DNA of 8,360 bases from Elusimicrobia bacterium RBG_16_66_12. Its GTDB lineage: Bacteria; Elusimicrobiota; Elusimicrobia; UBA1565; UBA9628. Under the pieces are notes generated by a model. That model was not told where the DNA came from, did not search any database, and was given only the letters and a program-made list of their open reading frames with translations. Below are positions 1 through 6,778 of the stretch, piece by piece. The stretch is taken from contig MGUL01000017.1 in NCBI GenBank assembly GCA_001800005.1, positions 322 through 8,681 of the forward strand, read 5' to 3'. The position numbers and the translations under genes were made by a program. Position 1 is the stretch's first letter. Each line of letters starts with the position of its first letter.

Positions 1-38
1 AGTCGCAGACCGCTGCCGGCGTTGAGGCGGCGGCCTGA
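1..38 (+). CDS. C-terminal tail of an unidentified upstream gene (partial)
   Basis: An open frame enters from the left edge and ends at the TGA at 36-38. Only about 11 residues are visible, a short Ala-rich tail, so no function can be assigned. It is called because its stop lies just ahead of the strong ribosome binding site of the next gene, the same tight spacing seen throughout the window, which suggests one continuing operon. An incidental open frame is equally possible over so short a length. Confidence 0.4.
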   Translation, partial: SQTAAGVEAAA

Positions 39-58
39 CGGAGGAGGAGGTGATACAG

Positions 59-508
59 ATGGCGTGTTGTGTGTGCCACAGCCCACTGAGCAGGCCGGAG
101 TCGATCCAGAAGGGGATCGGGCCGATCTGCGAGGCGAAGGAAACGGCGAGGTCGGCCCGTGAGAGCCAGGACAAGCGCGACGATACCGTCACTCGGTTGC
201 CGTTTGATCCCGAGACGATGAACGTGCTGTGCGAGCGAGGACCCGGCGACTTCGACTGCCGGTTCAATATCCCGCAGGCGATCAAGCTGCACTCGCCGAC
301 GGGCATGGAGTGGGGATACGGAGGCAGCGGACCCGCTGACTTCGCCCTGAACATCCTGTTCCACTTCACCGGCGACAGGGAGTTCGCCGAGCGATATCAC
401 CAGGAGTTCAAGGGGCAGTTCGTGGCGGGGCTACCGGAATCGGGCGGGCGGATACCTGGTGCGACGATCAAGGCGTGGATCGATCTGCGCGGCGGTCGGT
501 TCGCGTAA
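59..508 (+). CDS. DUF6011/DUF6166-like zinc-finger phage protein
   Basis: This is a 149-residue protein of unknown function. The N-terminus (residues 3-24) carries Cys3, Cys4 and Cys6, then an L-x2-PES segment and a GIGPIC motif ending in Cys24, which resembles the short DUF6011 zinc-binding motif. From about residue 55 to the end it resembles DUF6166, with the signature HSPTGMEWGYGGSGPADFAL followed by a short alpha-helical tail. Family resemblance is from memory, not a search. The ATG at 59 is preferred over the in-frame GTG at 50 because GGAGGAGG at about 43-50 lies 8 nt upstream of the ATG, while the GTG overlaps that site. Such proteins are common accessory genes in phage early regions. 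A perfect hairpin follows 5 nt after the stop. Confidence 0.8.
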   Translation: MACCVCHSPLSRPESIQKGIGPICEAKETARSARESQDKRDDTVTRLPFDPETMNVLCERGPGDFDCRFNIPQAIKLHSPTGMEWGYGGSGPADFALNILFHFTGDREFAERYHQEFKGQFVAGLPESGGRIPGATIKAWIDLRGGRFA

Positions 509-513
509 ACTGA

Positions 514-550
514 GAGCGTCCAGGACCGGCGGTGACCAGCCTGGACGCTC
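514..550 (+). promoter_or_regulatory. Perfect 11-bp inverted repeat (hairpin or operator) ahead of the recombination genes
   Basis: GAGCGTCCAGG at 514-524 is exactly complementary to CCTGGACGCTC at 540-550, leaving a 15-nt loop that itself contains small complementary triplets. It fills most of the only intergenic gap in the window, starting 5 nt after one stop codon and ending 33 nt before the next start. No run of T follows, so it is not a standard intrinsic terminator. It could be an mRNA processing or stability hairpin, an attenuator, or a protein-binding operator. The structure is directly visible; the role is inference. Confidence 0.6.
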
Positions 551-583
551 CCGACCATTCCGATGAAGCGAGAGGAGCATATC

Positions 584-1699
584 ATGCCTCAGCAGAGTAG
601 TCAAGCCCCTGCCCCGGGCCGAGAACTGGCGAAGCGCCCAGTGACGGCGCTGCAGGTCGGGGGATATGCGCCGGAGGACCTGGCGCGAGACGTAAACGCG
701 CTGGTGGCGATCAGGCAGATCGCTCACGTGACATTCAACCCGGCCGAGCTTCGGCAGGTTCCACCCTGGCTGAAGCCGCGGATCTCGATCGAGATGATCA
801 ATCCAGAGCCGAACGCCGGCGACGTGTACCAGCGTGAGGGCGTGAGGTGCCTGCACAAGACGGCGCTGGATCGGCTGGCCGTAGCGCGGGGGATCAACTG
901 GGTGCCGGAACGGTCGGGCCTACGATCGAACCCGCGCGACATAGACAACGTAGTGGTCTGCGCGACGGGGATCGTGCGTGATCTGAGTGGAGAAGAGCGG
1001 ACGATCTACGGTGAGGCGCAGTGGTCCTACGAGAAGGCGTACGCGAAGTACTTCGCCGAGAAGAGCCACAAGAGCTACCTGAGCAACTGCAGGGACAATC
1101 CGCCGCTCACCCGCGAGGAGTACGGCGCGAAGCGCGCCACCGAGGAGAGGGAGTATGCCCTGGAGCGCACGGAGAGCCGGGCCAAGAACCGGGCTATCCG
1201 GCAGGCGTGCGTGATTCGCGCGGGGTATCCGGCGAACGAACTGTCGAAGCCCTTCATCATCGCCTCGGTGCAACTCAACCCCGACTATGACGATCCGGCG
1301 TTCCAGGCCGCGATGCGCGAGCGGGCGCTGTCGTCGCTCGGAAGCATGTTCGGCGGGGGACCACCCTCGCTACCGCAGGGCCGCGAGGGGATGCTACGCG
1401 AACTTCCCCCGCCGATGCAGGCGCCGGCGATCAGCGAGGATGATGAAGAGCGGGAGATCGAAGGCGTGGCGGAGGGTCAAATTCAGCCGGCCGATGTCTT
1501 CGCTTCCGAGGCCGCCCCGGAAGACTCCCGTGTGGCGAACCTGATCGGCCTGGGGATGGAGGTAGGCGTTGACGCCGATGGGATCCTCACGGCCATCCGG
1601 CGCCTCTGGCCCGACCTGGACGGCGACATGACGCGACTCGATGATGACCAGTACAGGGCGCTGATCGGCCACCTGGAGGCCAGGAGGACGCGATCATGA
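584..1699 (+). CDS. Candidate phage single-strand annealing protein (RecT/Rad52-like role)
   Basis: This is a 371-residue protein without a family I can name with certainty. Residues about 60-200 form a mixed alpha/beta core that ends in a basic helix, ESRAKNRAIRQA (about 196-207), similar in style to the TRAKNRAIR helices of phage annealing or recombination proteins. A Gly/Pro-rich, acidic linker follows. The last 50 or so residues (from about 317) look like the small helical C-terminal domain often attached to phage recombinases, with an L-x4-Y-x2-LI-x2-L ending. The ATG at 584 is chosen because AGAGGAG (571-577) sits 6 nt upstream; an in-frame ATG at 563 has no such site. The stop overlaps the next start as ATGA, coupling this gene to the Mre11/Rad50 pair, which is the best support for a recombination role. 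Alternatives are a DNA-binding accessory protein or an uncharacterised phage family. Confidence 0.5.
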   Translation: MPQQSSQAPAPGRELAKRPVTALQVGGYAPEDLARDVNALVAIRQIAHVTFNPAELRQVPPWLKPRISIEMINPEPNAGDVYQREGVRCLHKTALDRLAVARGINWVPERSGLRSNPRDIDNVVVCATGIVRDLSGEERTIYGEAQWSYEKAYAKYFAEKSHKSYLSNCRDNPPLTREEYGAKRATEEREYALERTESRAKNRAIRQACVIRAGYPANELSKPFIIASVQLNPDYDDPAFQAAMRERALSSLGSMFGGGPPSLPQGREGMLRELPPPMQAPAISEDDEEREIEGVAEGQIQPADVFASEAAPEDSRVANLIGLGMEVGVDADGILTAIRRLWPDLDGDMTRLDDDQYRALIGHLEARRTRS

Positions 1700-2841
1700 G
1701 GGTGGCCATCACTGGAGACTGGCACATCGGCTCCTACGGATCGCACATCGATCCGCAGACGGGGCGGAACGCGCGGATGGCAGACATCTCTCGCACGTGC
1801 TGGGAGATGATGTGCAATGCGCGGATCGCCGGATGCACCGCCCTGCTGCACCTGGGCGACATGTATCGCTCGCCCGTGGGCAGGCCGACGCCGACGGAGG
1901 AGATGCTGGCTGTCGAGGCGCTGCGGAACAGCCCTGGCGACAGCATAATCCTCGTTGGCAACCACGACGGGGCGAGGGACCGCAGCGAATCCAACGCGAC
2001 TGACGTGCTGGCTCTGTTGGGGATGACTCGGGTCTACGACGTCCCCGACATTGACCAGCGCGCCGAGCTGCAGATTGCTTATATCCCATACCCATCGAAG
2101 TCGCGCTTCCTCGCGCGGAATCCGGACGTCAAAGCGACGGATGTCAACGCTGAGATGGGTCGAGGACTCGCAGCAATCGCGCAGCACCTGGCGGAGCAGA
2201 TCGATCCGGGTAGGCCGTCCATACTGATCGGGCACGTCGCCATCGACCGGGCGGAGACGGGCGAAGGGAGCCTGATGTCGGACAAGGACATCTGCCTGCG
2301 CCTTGCGGACATCCCGGATGTGTTCACCTGGCGCGTGTTCGGGCACGTGCACAAGCCGCAGCAGCTAGATGAGCGGACCTGGATCGTCGGCAGCCCTGAG
2401 CGGATCAGCTTCAATGAGGAGGGCGACAAGAAGCGCTGGCTGCTACTCGACACGGACACGGGCGTCATGGAGAGCGTGCCGACGGCGGCCAGAGCATACT
2501 ACACCCTGCGCGTGTCGATCAAGAACGGGGCACCCTACTGGGAGCTGGACCTGAAGGCGGCACGGGATGCCGTCTGCCGGGCGGTCATCGAGCGGCCGGA
2601 GAACGTGACGGTTGACGAGTCGGCGATCCGGCGAGAACTGGAAGCGGCTGGCTGCCACTCTATCGCGGCGATCACCCACGAGGTGCAGCGCGCGGCCAGG
2701 TCGCGCTCAGAGGCCATCAGTGCGGCCAACACTGAGGCCGACGTGCTGGCGGCCTACGTGAGCACCAGACCCGACCTGATGGCCGTCCTGGACGAGATGC
2801 AGGCGGAGCAGGAGAGGATTCTGCAGGAGGTGATCCGATGA
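1696..2841 (+). CDS. sbcD: SbcD/Mre11-like exonuclease subunit (metallophosphoesterase)
   Basis: This 381-residue protein is the nuclease half of an Mre11-Rad50 (SbcCD, T4 gp47-gp46) complex, which processes DNA ends using two metal ions. All the calcineurin-like phosphoesterase motifs are visible in order: GDWHIG (Asp8, His10), LGDMY (Asp55), GNHDG (Asn89, His90, Asp91), GHV (His180) and GHVHKPQ (His217, His219). The nuclease domain covers about residues 1-250. The remainder is likely the capping region and the helical segment that contacts Rad50, with an acidic, coil-prone C-terminus. Translation starts at the ATG overlapping the previous stop (ATGA), with AGGAGG about 8 nt upstream, and the gene's own stop overlaps the Rad50 start in the same way. 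Equimolar coupled synthesis with the next gene is therefore likely. Length and motif order match active members of the family. Confidence 0.95.
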   Translation: MRVAITGDWHIGSYGSHIDPQTGRNARMADISRTCWEMMCNARIAGCTALLHLGDMYRSPVGRPTPTEEMLAVEALRNSPGDSIILVGNHDGARDRSESNATDVLALLGMTRVYDVPDIDQRAELQIAYIPYPSKSRFLARNPDVKATDVNAEMGRGLAAIAQHLAEQIDPGRPSILIGHVAIDRAETGEGSLMSDKDICLRLADIPDVFTWRVFGHVHKPQQLDERTWIVGSPERISFNEEGDKKRWLLLDTDTGVMESVPTAARAYYTLRVSIKNGAPYWELDLKAARDAVCRAVIERPENVTVDESAIRRELEAAGCHSIAAITHEVQRAARSRSEAISAANTEADVLAAYVSTRPDLMAVLDEMQAEQERILQEVIR

Positions 2842-5135
2842 AGCCGATCGCGCTGCATCTGACGAACTTCCGCAACTACCGCGGTACGCACGAGCTTCTG
2901 CTGGCGGACATCGGCTGCGCGGCGATCGTCGGCCCGAACGGGGCGGGGAAGTCCGGGCTGCTCGATGCGATGGCCTACGCGCTCTTCGGCACAGATCGCG
3001 GTAACGCAGACAACGTCGTGACACTGGGAGAGACGAGCTGCTCCGTGCAGTTCGCGTTCCAGATCGGCAGCGAGAGCTACGCCGTGCGCCGGATCCGGAT
3101 AACCTCGGGCGCCGGCAGCAGCGAGCTTATCCTGCTCCGCGACGAGGCCGACGGGCTGCAGGCGCAGCCACTCACCGGGAATACCATCTCGGACACGCAG
3201 GCGAAGATCCAGCGGATCACCGGGATGGATCTGGACCTCTGGCGCCGGACGGCATACATCGGCCAGGGCGCGTCGGGACTGTTCAGCCAGGCGACGCCGG
3301 CGGAGCGCAAGAGCATCCTCGGCCAAATCCTCGGGCTCGATCGATACGAGGGGATGCTTGAGACGACCAAGGCCAGGAAGCGGGTCGTGGATGCCGATCT
3401 GGACGCCGCGGCCCGGAGGACCACTGACATCGAGGCGGCCCTGTCGATGCGGGAGACGTTTCAGGGCGATCTCGCGACTGCCGAGGCGATGAAGGCGACG
3501 GCGGACCAGTTGCTACGGATCGAAGGCGAGAAGGTCCACGAGCTGCAGCGGCTGGTGGCCGAGGTCTCCGGGCAAGCGGCGGAGTACCAACGTCTCTGCG
3601 CCGAGGCCACGAAGCTGCTGCAGGGGAAGACGGGGATGGACGTGGAGGCGCAGGAGATCGCCGAGAGGATAGCGGGATGCGAACAGCTTTTGGCCCGCGG
3701 CGATGAGATCAGGGATGGCCTCACGCGGCTGGAAGCGGCGAAGTCCGAACTCGCCGAGCTGTCCGAAGCGAAGGTGGCGGTTGCAGAGGCGACGCGGCGG
3801 GTCGAGAACATCGAGCGGGGGATCGAACTCGATCTGGCGCAGTGGCGGGCTGACCTTGCCTCGTCACGGCAGACTCTCGACGGGAAGATCGCGCGGAATA
3901 CGGCGGCCATAGAGGAACACCTGGCGGTGTATCGGGCTGTCGAGCAGCAGGCAGCCCTAACTGACGACGTGCCGTGCGCTGGAACCGACCTGCAACCGCA
4001 GTGCCGGCTGCTGCAAGGCGCAATGGAGGCCAAAGGGCAGTTATCCCAGCGCCAGGAGAGGATCGACGCCGCACGCGCCGAGATGATCCTGCTGAAGGAC
4101 CCGCATCACCCGGACCAGATCGCGATAGCGGAGCTGGCGGCCAAACTCGAAGACCACCATCCACGGCAGGCCGAACTGGACGATGCCAACTCAGCACTGT
4201 CCGACGCTCAGACGTGCCACGATCCGGAGCGCGCTGCGGAGCTTGCCCGGATGGTCAGCGAACTCTGCGCCGCGCACTACCCAGAGGCGGCACAGGACCT
4301 CGCGGCGGCGGACGCCGTGATGAAGGAACTGACGGCCCGGCGAACGGATGTCGAGCGCCGTCAGACCGAGACCCAGGAGCAGTACGACGAGGTACGGCGT
4401 CAGGCCACACCCTTGCGGGAGGCTGTGAATCTATTGCAGGCCGACGTGCTGGAGCTGGAGGATCGGCGGACGCAGCTGGATGAGGCCCAGCAGGAGGCAT
4501 CGAACGCCGCGGCGATGGTGGGACAGGCACAGGCCAGGCTTGCGGGGCTGGATGACCTGGAAGCCGACAAGGATGTGATCCAGGCCGAGAGCGCGCCTCG
4601 GGTCCGGCGCCAGCACGTGCTCGCTGAGCTCGTGACGGCGTACGGCCGCAACGGCATACCGGCGCTCCTGATCGAGAACGCCATCCCGGAGATCGAGGAG
4701 GAGGCGAATCGGATACTGCAGACGCTGACGGCTGGCAGGATGTCGGTCCAGCTCCTGACTCAGGTCCAGACGAAGACGGCGGGGATCGGCGAGACGCTGG
4801 ACGTGGTAGTCTCCGACGGCGAGGGGAGCCGAGACTACTCCACCTGGTCGGGCGGTGAGCGGGTGCGGGTTGACATCGCGCTACGGGTCGCCCTCTGCCG
4901 GATCCTGGCCAGGCGAGCCGGCGCCGCGGTGCGTATGCTGGCGATCGATGAGGCGTGCGCTCCGCTAGACGTGGACGGCCGCGAGGCGTTTATCGAGGCC
5001 GTCCAGGGCCTGCAGCAGTACTTTGACTGCATCCTGGTGGTCAGCCATGTGCCGGACCTGGCCGGGGCCTTCCCGCAGCAGATCAACATCCTGCGGAACG
5101 GCACCGGCGGGCCCTTGGTGCACGTGGTAGCGTAG
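2838..5135 (+). CDS. sbcC: SbcC/Rad50-like SMC-family ATPase
   Basis: This is a 765-residue ATPase partner of the upstream nuclease. The N-terminal half-domain has the Walker A motif GPNGAGKS (residues 32-39) and a Q-loop glutamine in YIGQ (Gln143). Long heptad-rich coiled-coil arms run from roughly 175 to 375 and 395 to 600. The C-terminal half-domain has the ABC signature WSGGE (670-674), Walker B LAIDE (Asp704, Glu705), a D-loop ending in APLD and the H-loop VVSH (His737), so ATPase activity is predicted. At the exact centre, where Rad50 normally has a CxxC zinc hook, the only close cysteine pair is Cys380 and Cys389 (C-x8-C) in a VPC...QC context. The protein is shorter than bacterial SbcC (about 1,050 residues) and longer than T4 gp46 (about 560). 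The start overlaps the sbcD stop, with CAGGAGG 9 nt upstream. Confidence 0.93.
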   Translation: MKPIALHLTNFRNYRGTHELLLADIGCAAIVGPNGAGKSGLLDAMAYALFGTDRGNADNVVTLGETSCSVQFAFQIGSESYAVRRIRITSGAGSSELILLRDEADGLQAQPLTGNTISDTQAKIQRITGMDLDLWRRTAYIGQGASGLFSQATPAERKSILGQILGLDRYEGMLETTKARKRVVDADLDAAARRTTDIEAALSMRETFQGDLATAEAMKATADQLLRIEGEKVHELQRLVAEVSGQAAEYQRLCAEATKLLQGKTGMDVEAQEIAERIAGCEQLLARGDEIRDGLTRLEAAKSELAELSEAKVAVAEATRRVENIERGIELDLAQWRADLASSRQTLDGKIARNTAAIEEHLAVYRAVEQQAALTDDVPCAGTDLQPQCRLLQGAMEAKGQLSQRQERIDAARAEMILLKDPHHPDQIAIAELAAKLEDHHPRQAELDDANSALSDAQTCHDPERAAELARMVSELCAAHYPEAAQDLAAADAVMKELTARRTDVERRQTETQEQYDEVRRQATPLREAVNLLQADVLELEDRRTQLDEAQQEASNAAAMVGQAQARLAGLDDLEADKDVIQAESAPRVRRQHVLAELVTAYGRNGIPALLIENAIPEIEEEANRILQTLTAGRMSVQLLTQVQTKTAGIGETLDVVVSDGEGSRDYSTWSGGERVRVDIALRVALCRILARRAGAAVRMLAIDEACAPLDVDGREAFIEAVQGLQQYFDCILVVSHVPDLAGAFPQQINILRNGTGGPLVHVVA

Positions 5136-5145
5136 GGAGGAATCT

Positions 5146-5340
5146 GTGAACACTCTTCTCGGCGAGTTCGTGAACGCAGTGGCGGCGATGCGATCGCTGC
5201 AGCGGATGTACTTCAAGGCGCGCACGCGGGAGGCCCTGATCCAATCGATCGAGGCTGAACGCGAGGTTGACAGGCTGGTCGTGGAGATCAGGGAACAGCG
5301 GGATGGCGTCCTGGCGCCGGGAAATCATGAAAGGGAATAG
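5146..5340 (+). CDS. Small helical phage protein of unknown function
   Basis: This is a 64-residue, charged, probably all-helical protein. The central part, with the pattern AAMRSLQRMYFKAR followed by a second helix rich in Glu and Arg (EAEREVD), resembles a small protein I recall as widespread next to phage replication and recombination genes; no function is known to me. It starts at GTG 5146, supported by GGGAGG at 5135-5140 with 5-nt spacing. It lies 10 nt after the Rad50 stop and ends 7 nt before the next ATG, so it is most likely in the same transcript. It has no cysteines, signal peptide or membrane segment. Confidence 0.75.
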   Translation: MNTLLGEFVNAVAAMRSLQRMYFKARTREALIQSIEAEREVDRLVVEIREQRDGVLAPGNHERE

Positions 5341-5347
5341 GTGACTC

Positions 5348-5911
5348 ATGGCAGTGCAAAGAGAGATGACGGAGCTGCAGGACGACCAGAGCGACCTGAG
5401 CGATCTGGATCTCGTCGAGACCGTGATCGGCGCCAAGGCCGTCGAGGAGATCGCGCGCGGCGACCGCCAGCGGGCACTGGCCGAACTAGGGCGCCGGCTG
5501 GAGGCCAAAGGGCTGATGTTCCAGATGATCGGCGACCACCGCGTCCAGGTGGCGCCGAAATGCGACACGCTGTTCGACCAGGACACACTCCACGGACTGA
5601 TGGAGGTGGTGAGCGACCATCAAATGTGGGCGGCCGTTTGCGCCCTTCCGAGCACGGCGCAGTTCAAGGCCCTGGCCGAGCACGTGCCGGGCGTAGACCG
5701 GATCGTGGCGGCGGCCCGGCAGCGCGTGGAGACCGGTGAGCTGAAGGTGCTCATCAAGACGCCGAAGCGCCATCGTCGGGATCAAGCGTCGCGGTTCGCG
5801 GTGGAGGTGCAGGATCACATCGGCGGGGTCCTGTCGGAGACCGCACGGCAGATCAAGGAAGGCGCTCTGGACGGTGAGGAGGTGAAGTGCACCACGGAGG
5901 TCCGCGCATGA
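5348..5911 (+). CDS. Hypothetical 187-residue protein
   Basis: I do not recognise this protein. The first 25 residues are strongly acidic (repeated Asp, Glu and Leu). Residues about 30-110 look helical with a short strand pair (LMFQMIGDHRVQV). A segment with LKVLIKTPKRHRRD (about 134-147) is strongly basic and could touch nucleic acid. The C-terminal 40 residues return to an acidic helix. No catalytic motif or zinc site is evident. The ATG at 5348 is used, with AGGTGA at 5339-5344 or AAGGGA further upstream as the binding site; the longer frame starting at 5341 is a different reading frame and is not used. The stop overlaps the next gene's ATG (ATGATGA), so the two are probably translated together. 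Confidence 0.75.
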   Translation: MAVQREMTELQDDQSDLSDLDLVETVIGAKAVEEIARGDRQRALAELGRRLEAKGLMFQMIGDHRVQVAPKCDTLFDQDTLHGLMEVVSDHQMWAAVCALPSTAQFKALAEHVPGVDRIVAAARQRVETGELKVLIKTPKRHRRDQASRFAVEVQDHIGGVLSETARQIKEGALDGEEVKCTTEVRA

Positions 5912-6357
5912 TGATAGATAGCACGTCGCTCTTGGTGAACATCAGCGTGCGGGGGCCGAACCCGGATCGCTGCCGCGAACTCGCGAAGACGATCGCGGAT
6001 TATCTGATCTTCGGTGATGTGATCGAGGTCCTTGCGACCGCAGGCGATTACCGGTGGCAGGACCTGGTCGATAAGGACAGACCAGCGGCTTCGCCGCCGC
6101 CTGAGCCTTCCGCCGAACTTGCCCCGCGTCCGCCGACGGACCAGAGGACTAAGCCGGTAGGACCTCCGCGGAACTGCATCATCTGTGGCCAGTCATTCGA
6201 GCCGATCCGTACCAGCCAGGAATACTGCTCCAGACGATGTGGTGGAATCGGGACGGCACGGCGTCACCAAAGGGTCGCGGCTGACTCTACCAGCAACGAC
6301 GGAGAGCGACACACGTCGCCGATCCAGGCCGGTGCGTCAGGTGCGGCGCGGCAGTGA
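5908..6357 (+). CDS. Zinc-finger protein with Pro-rich linker, function unknown
   Basis: This 149-residue protein has three parts. Residues 1-55 form a small domain with an LVNISVRG strand and a helix (RELAKTIADYL). Residues about 57-88 are a Pro/Ala-rich linker. A zinc finger follows, with Cys90, Cys93, Cys107 and Cys111 (C-x2-C-x13-C-x3-C), of the form CxxCG-x-F...YCSxxC seen in many phage and bacterial DNA-associated proteins. The tail after the finger is basic, then low in order. The ATG at 5908 is chosen because GGAGG at 5896-5900 is 7 nt upstream and it overlaps the preceding stop; ATG 5911 and GTG 5887 are in-frame alternatives. The C-terminal tail is doubtful because another frame carries a second zinc ribbon from 6285 on (see the next entry). 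Confidence 0.7.
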   Translation: MMIDSTSLLVNISVRGPNPDRCRELAKTIADYLIFGDVIEVLATAGDYRWQDLVDKDRPAASPPPEPSAELAPRPPTDQRTKPVGPPRNCIICGQSFEPIRTSQEYCSRRCGGIGTARRHQRVAADSTSNDGERHTSPIQAGASGAARQ

Positions 6358-6458
6358 GCGGGCCGATCTATCCCGGCGTGGCTCGTGTGTGCAAGGGATG
6401 TGATGGGCTAACACCGCAGATCGGCCTGCCGATGCTTCGGCTGCCGTGGTTCGACTGA
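6354..6458 (+). CDS. Short zinc-ribbon-like frame, uncertain start or possible frameshift product
   Basis: This frame stays open from 6285 to the TGA at 6456-6458 and encodes CVRCG (from 6333) and CKGC (from 6390), a C-x2-C-x15-C-x2-C arrangement typical of a zinc ribbon, then an ending PWFD. No ATG, GTG or TTG precedes the first CxxC. The only usable start is GTG 6354, which overlaps the previous stop as GTGA but would make a 34-residue peptide lacking the first cysteine pair. A -1 shift (or a one-base sequence error) between 6285 and 6357 would instead join the whole ribbon to the preceding zinc-finger protein. The next gene begins only 4 nt after this stop and has no good ribosome binding site of its own, which suggests that this frame is translated. 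Confidence 0.4.
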   Translation: MSGPIYPGVARVCKGCDGLTPQIGLPMLRLPWFD

Positions 6459-6462
6459 TGCT

Positions 6463-6765
6463 ATGCCGAGACCGATCCTGGGCGTAATCAAGCACCTCCG
6501 CGAGGAGGAGCGAGACGGCAAGGGCCTGTGCTGGGTGTTCGACTTCGAGCTCGAGCAGTACAGGCCCGCAACGCATCGCGAGCATTGGGAGCAGCTCGTC
6601 GAAGAGATCAAGGCAGCGGTCCCGTGGTGGGACAGGACCTGGGATCAGAGCGCGCGCAGGTGGGCGGTGAAGGTGGACGCGGATTACGAGATCGCCCTGG
6701 CCCGGATCTTCACGAACTTCCGGGAAGCCGTGGCCAGGTTGCATGAACAGGGAGCGTTGTTTTGA
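6463..6765 (+). CDS. Small protein with a WD-x-W motif, function unknown
   Basis: This is a 100-residue protein. The N-terminal half has a beta-like stretch (GLCWVFDFELEQY), then a helix (REHWEQLVEEIKAAV). The segment PWWDRTWDQSARRWAV (about 53-68) resembles the short motif (P-x-x-R-W-D...W-x-V) seen in HARP-like and helicase accessory domains and in small phage proteins. The similarity is a matter of pattern only. The C-terminus is a helix ending in EQGALF. There is no clear Shine-Dalgarno before ATG 6463, and the previous frame stops 4 nt upstream, so re-initiation is likely. An ATG at 6458 opens another frame that stops within a few codons. Confidence 0.7.
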   Translation: MPRPILGVIKHLREEERDGKGLCWVFDFELEQYRPATHREHWEQLVEEIKAAVPWWDRTWDQSARRWAVKVDADYEIALARIFTNFREAVARLHEQGALF

Positions 6766-6778
6766 TGGAGGGCTCATG

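Noticed and set aside
514..550. Reading the hairpin as an intrinsic terminator
   Set aside because: The downstream bases are CCGACCATTC, with no T-tract, so a standard Rho-independent terminator is not supported.
1483..2352. Long 289-codon open frame on the minus strand opposite sbcD
   Set aside because: It lies opposite a gene with all phosphoesterase motifs. Its translation is rich in Arg, Pro and Val without any motif, as expected from a shadow frame in GC-rich DNA.
3974..4483. 169-codon plus-strand frame inside the Rad50 gene
   Set aside because: It is Arg/Gly/Pro-rich, low in complexity and inside the coiled-coil coding region; it is a frame shadow.
5341..5739. 132-codon frame overlapping the hypothetical gene at 5348
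   Set aside because: The composition is dominated by Arg, Gly and Pro. The 5348 frame has balanced composition and couples properly to the next gene.
6185..6403. 72-codon frame overlapping the zinc-finger gene
   Set aside because: It is Arg/Ser-rich with no cysteine pattern and no ribosome binding site; the frames on either side carry the zinc motifs.
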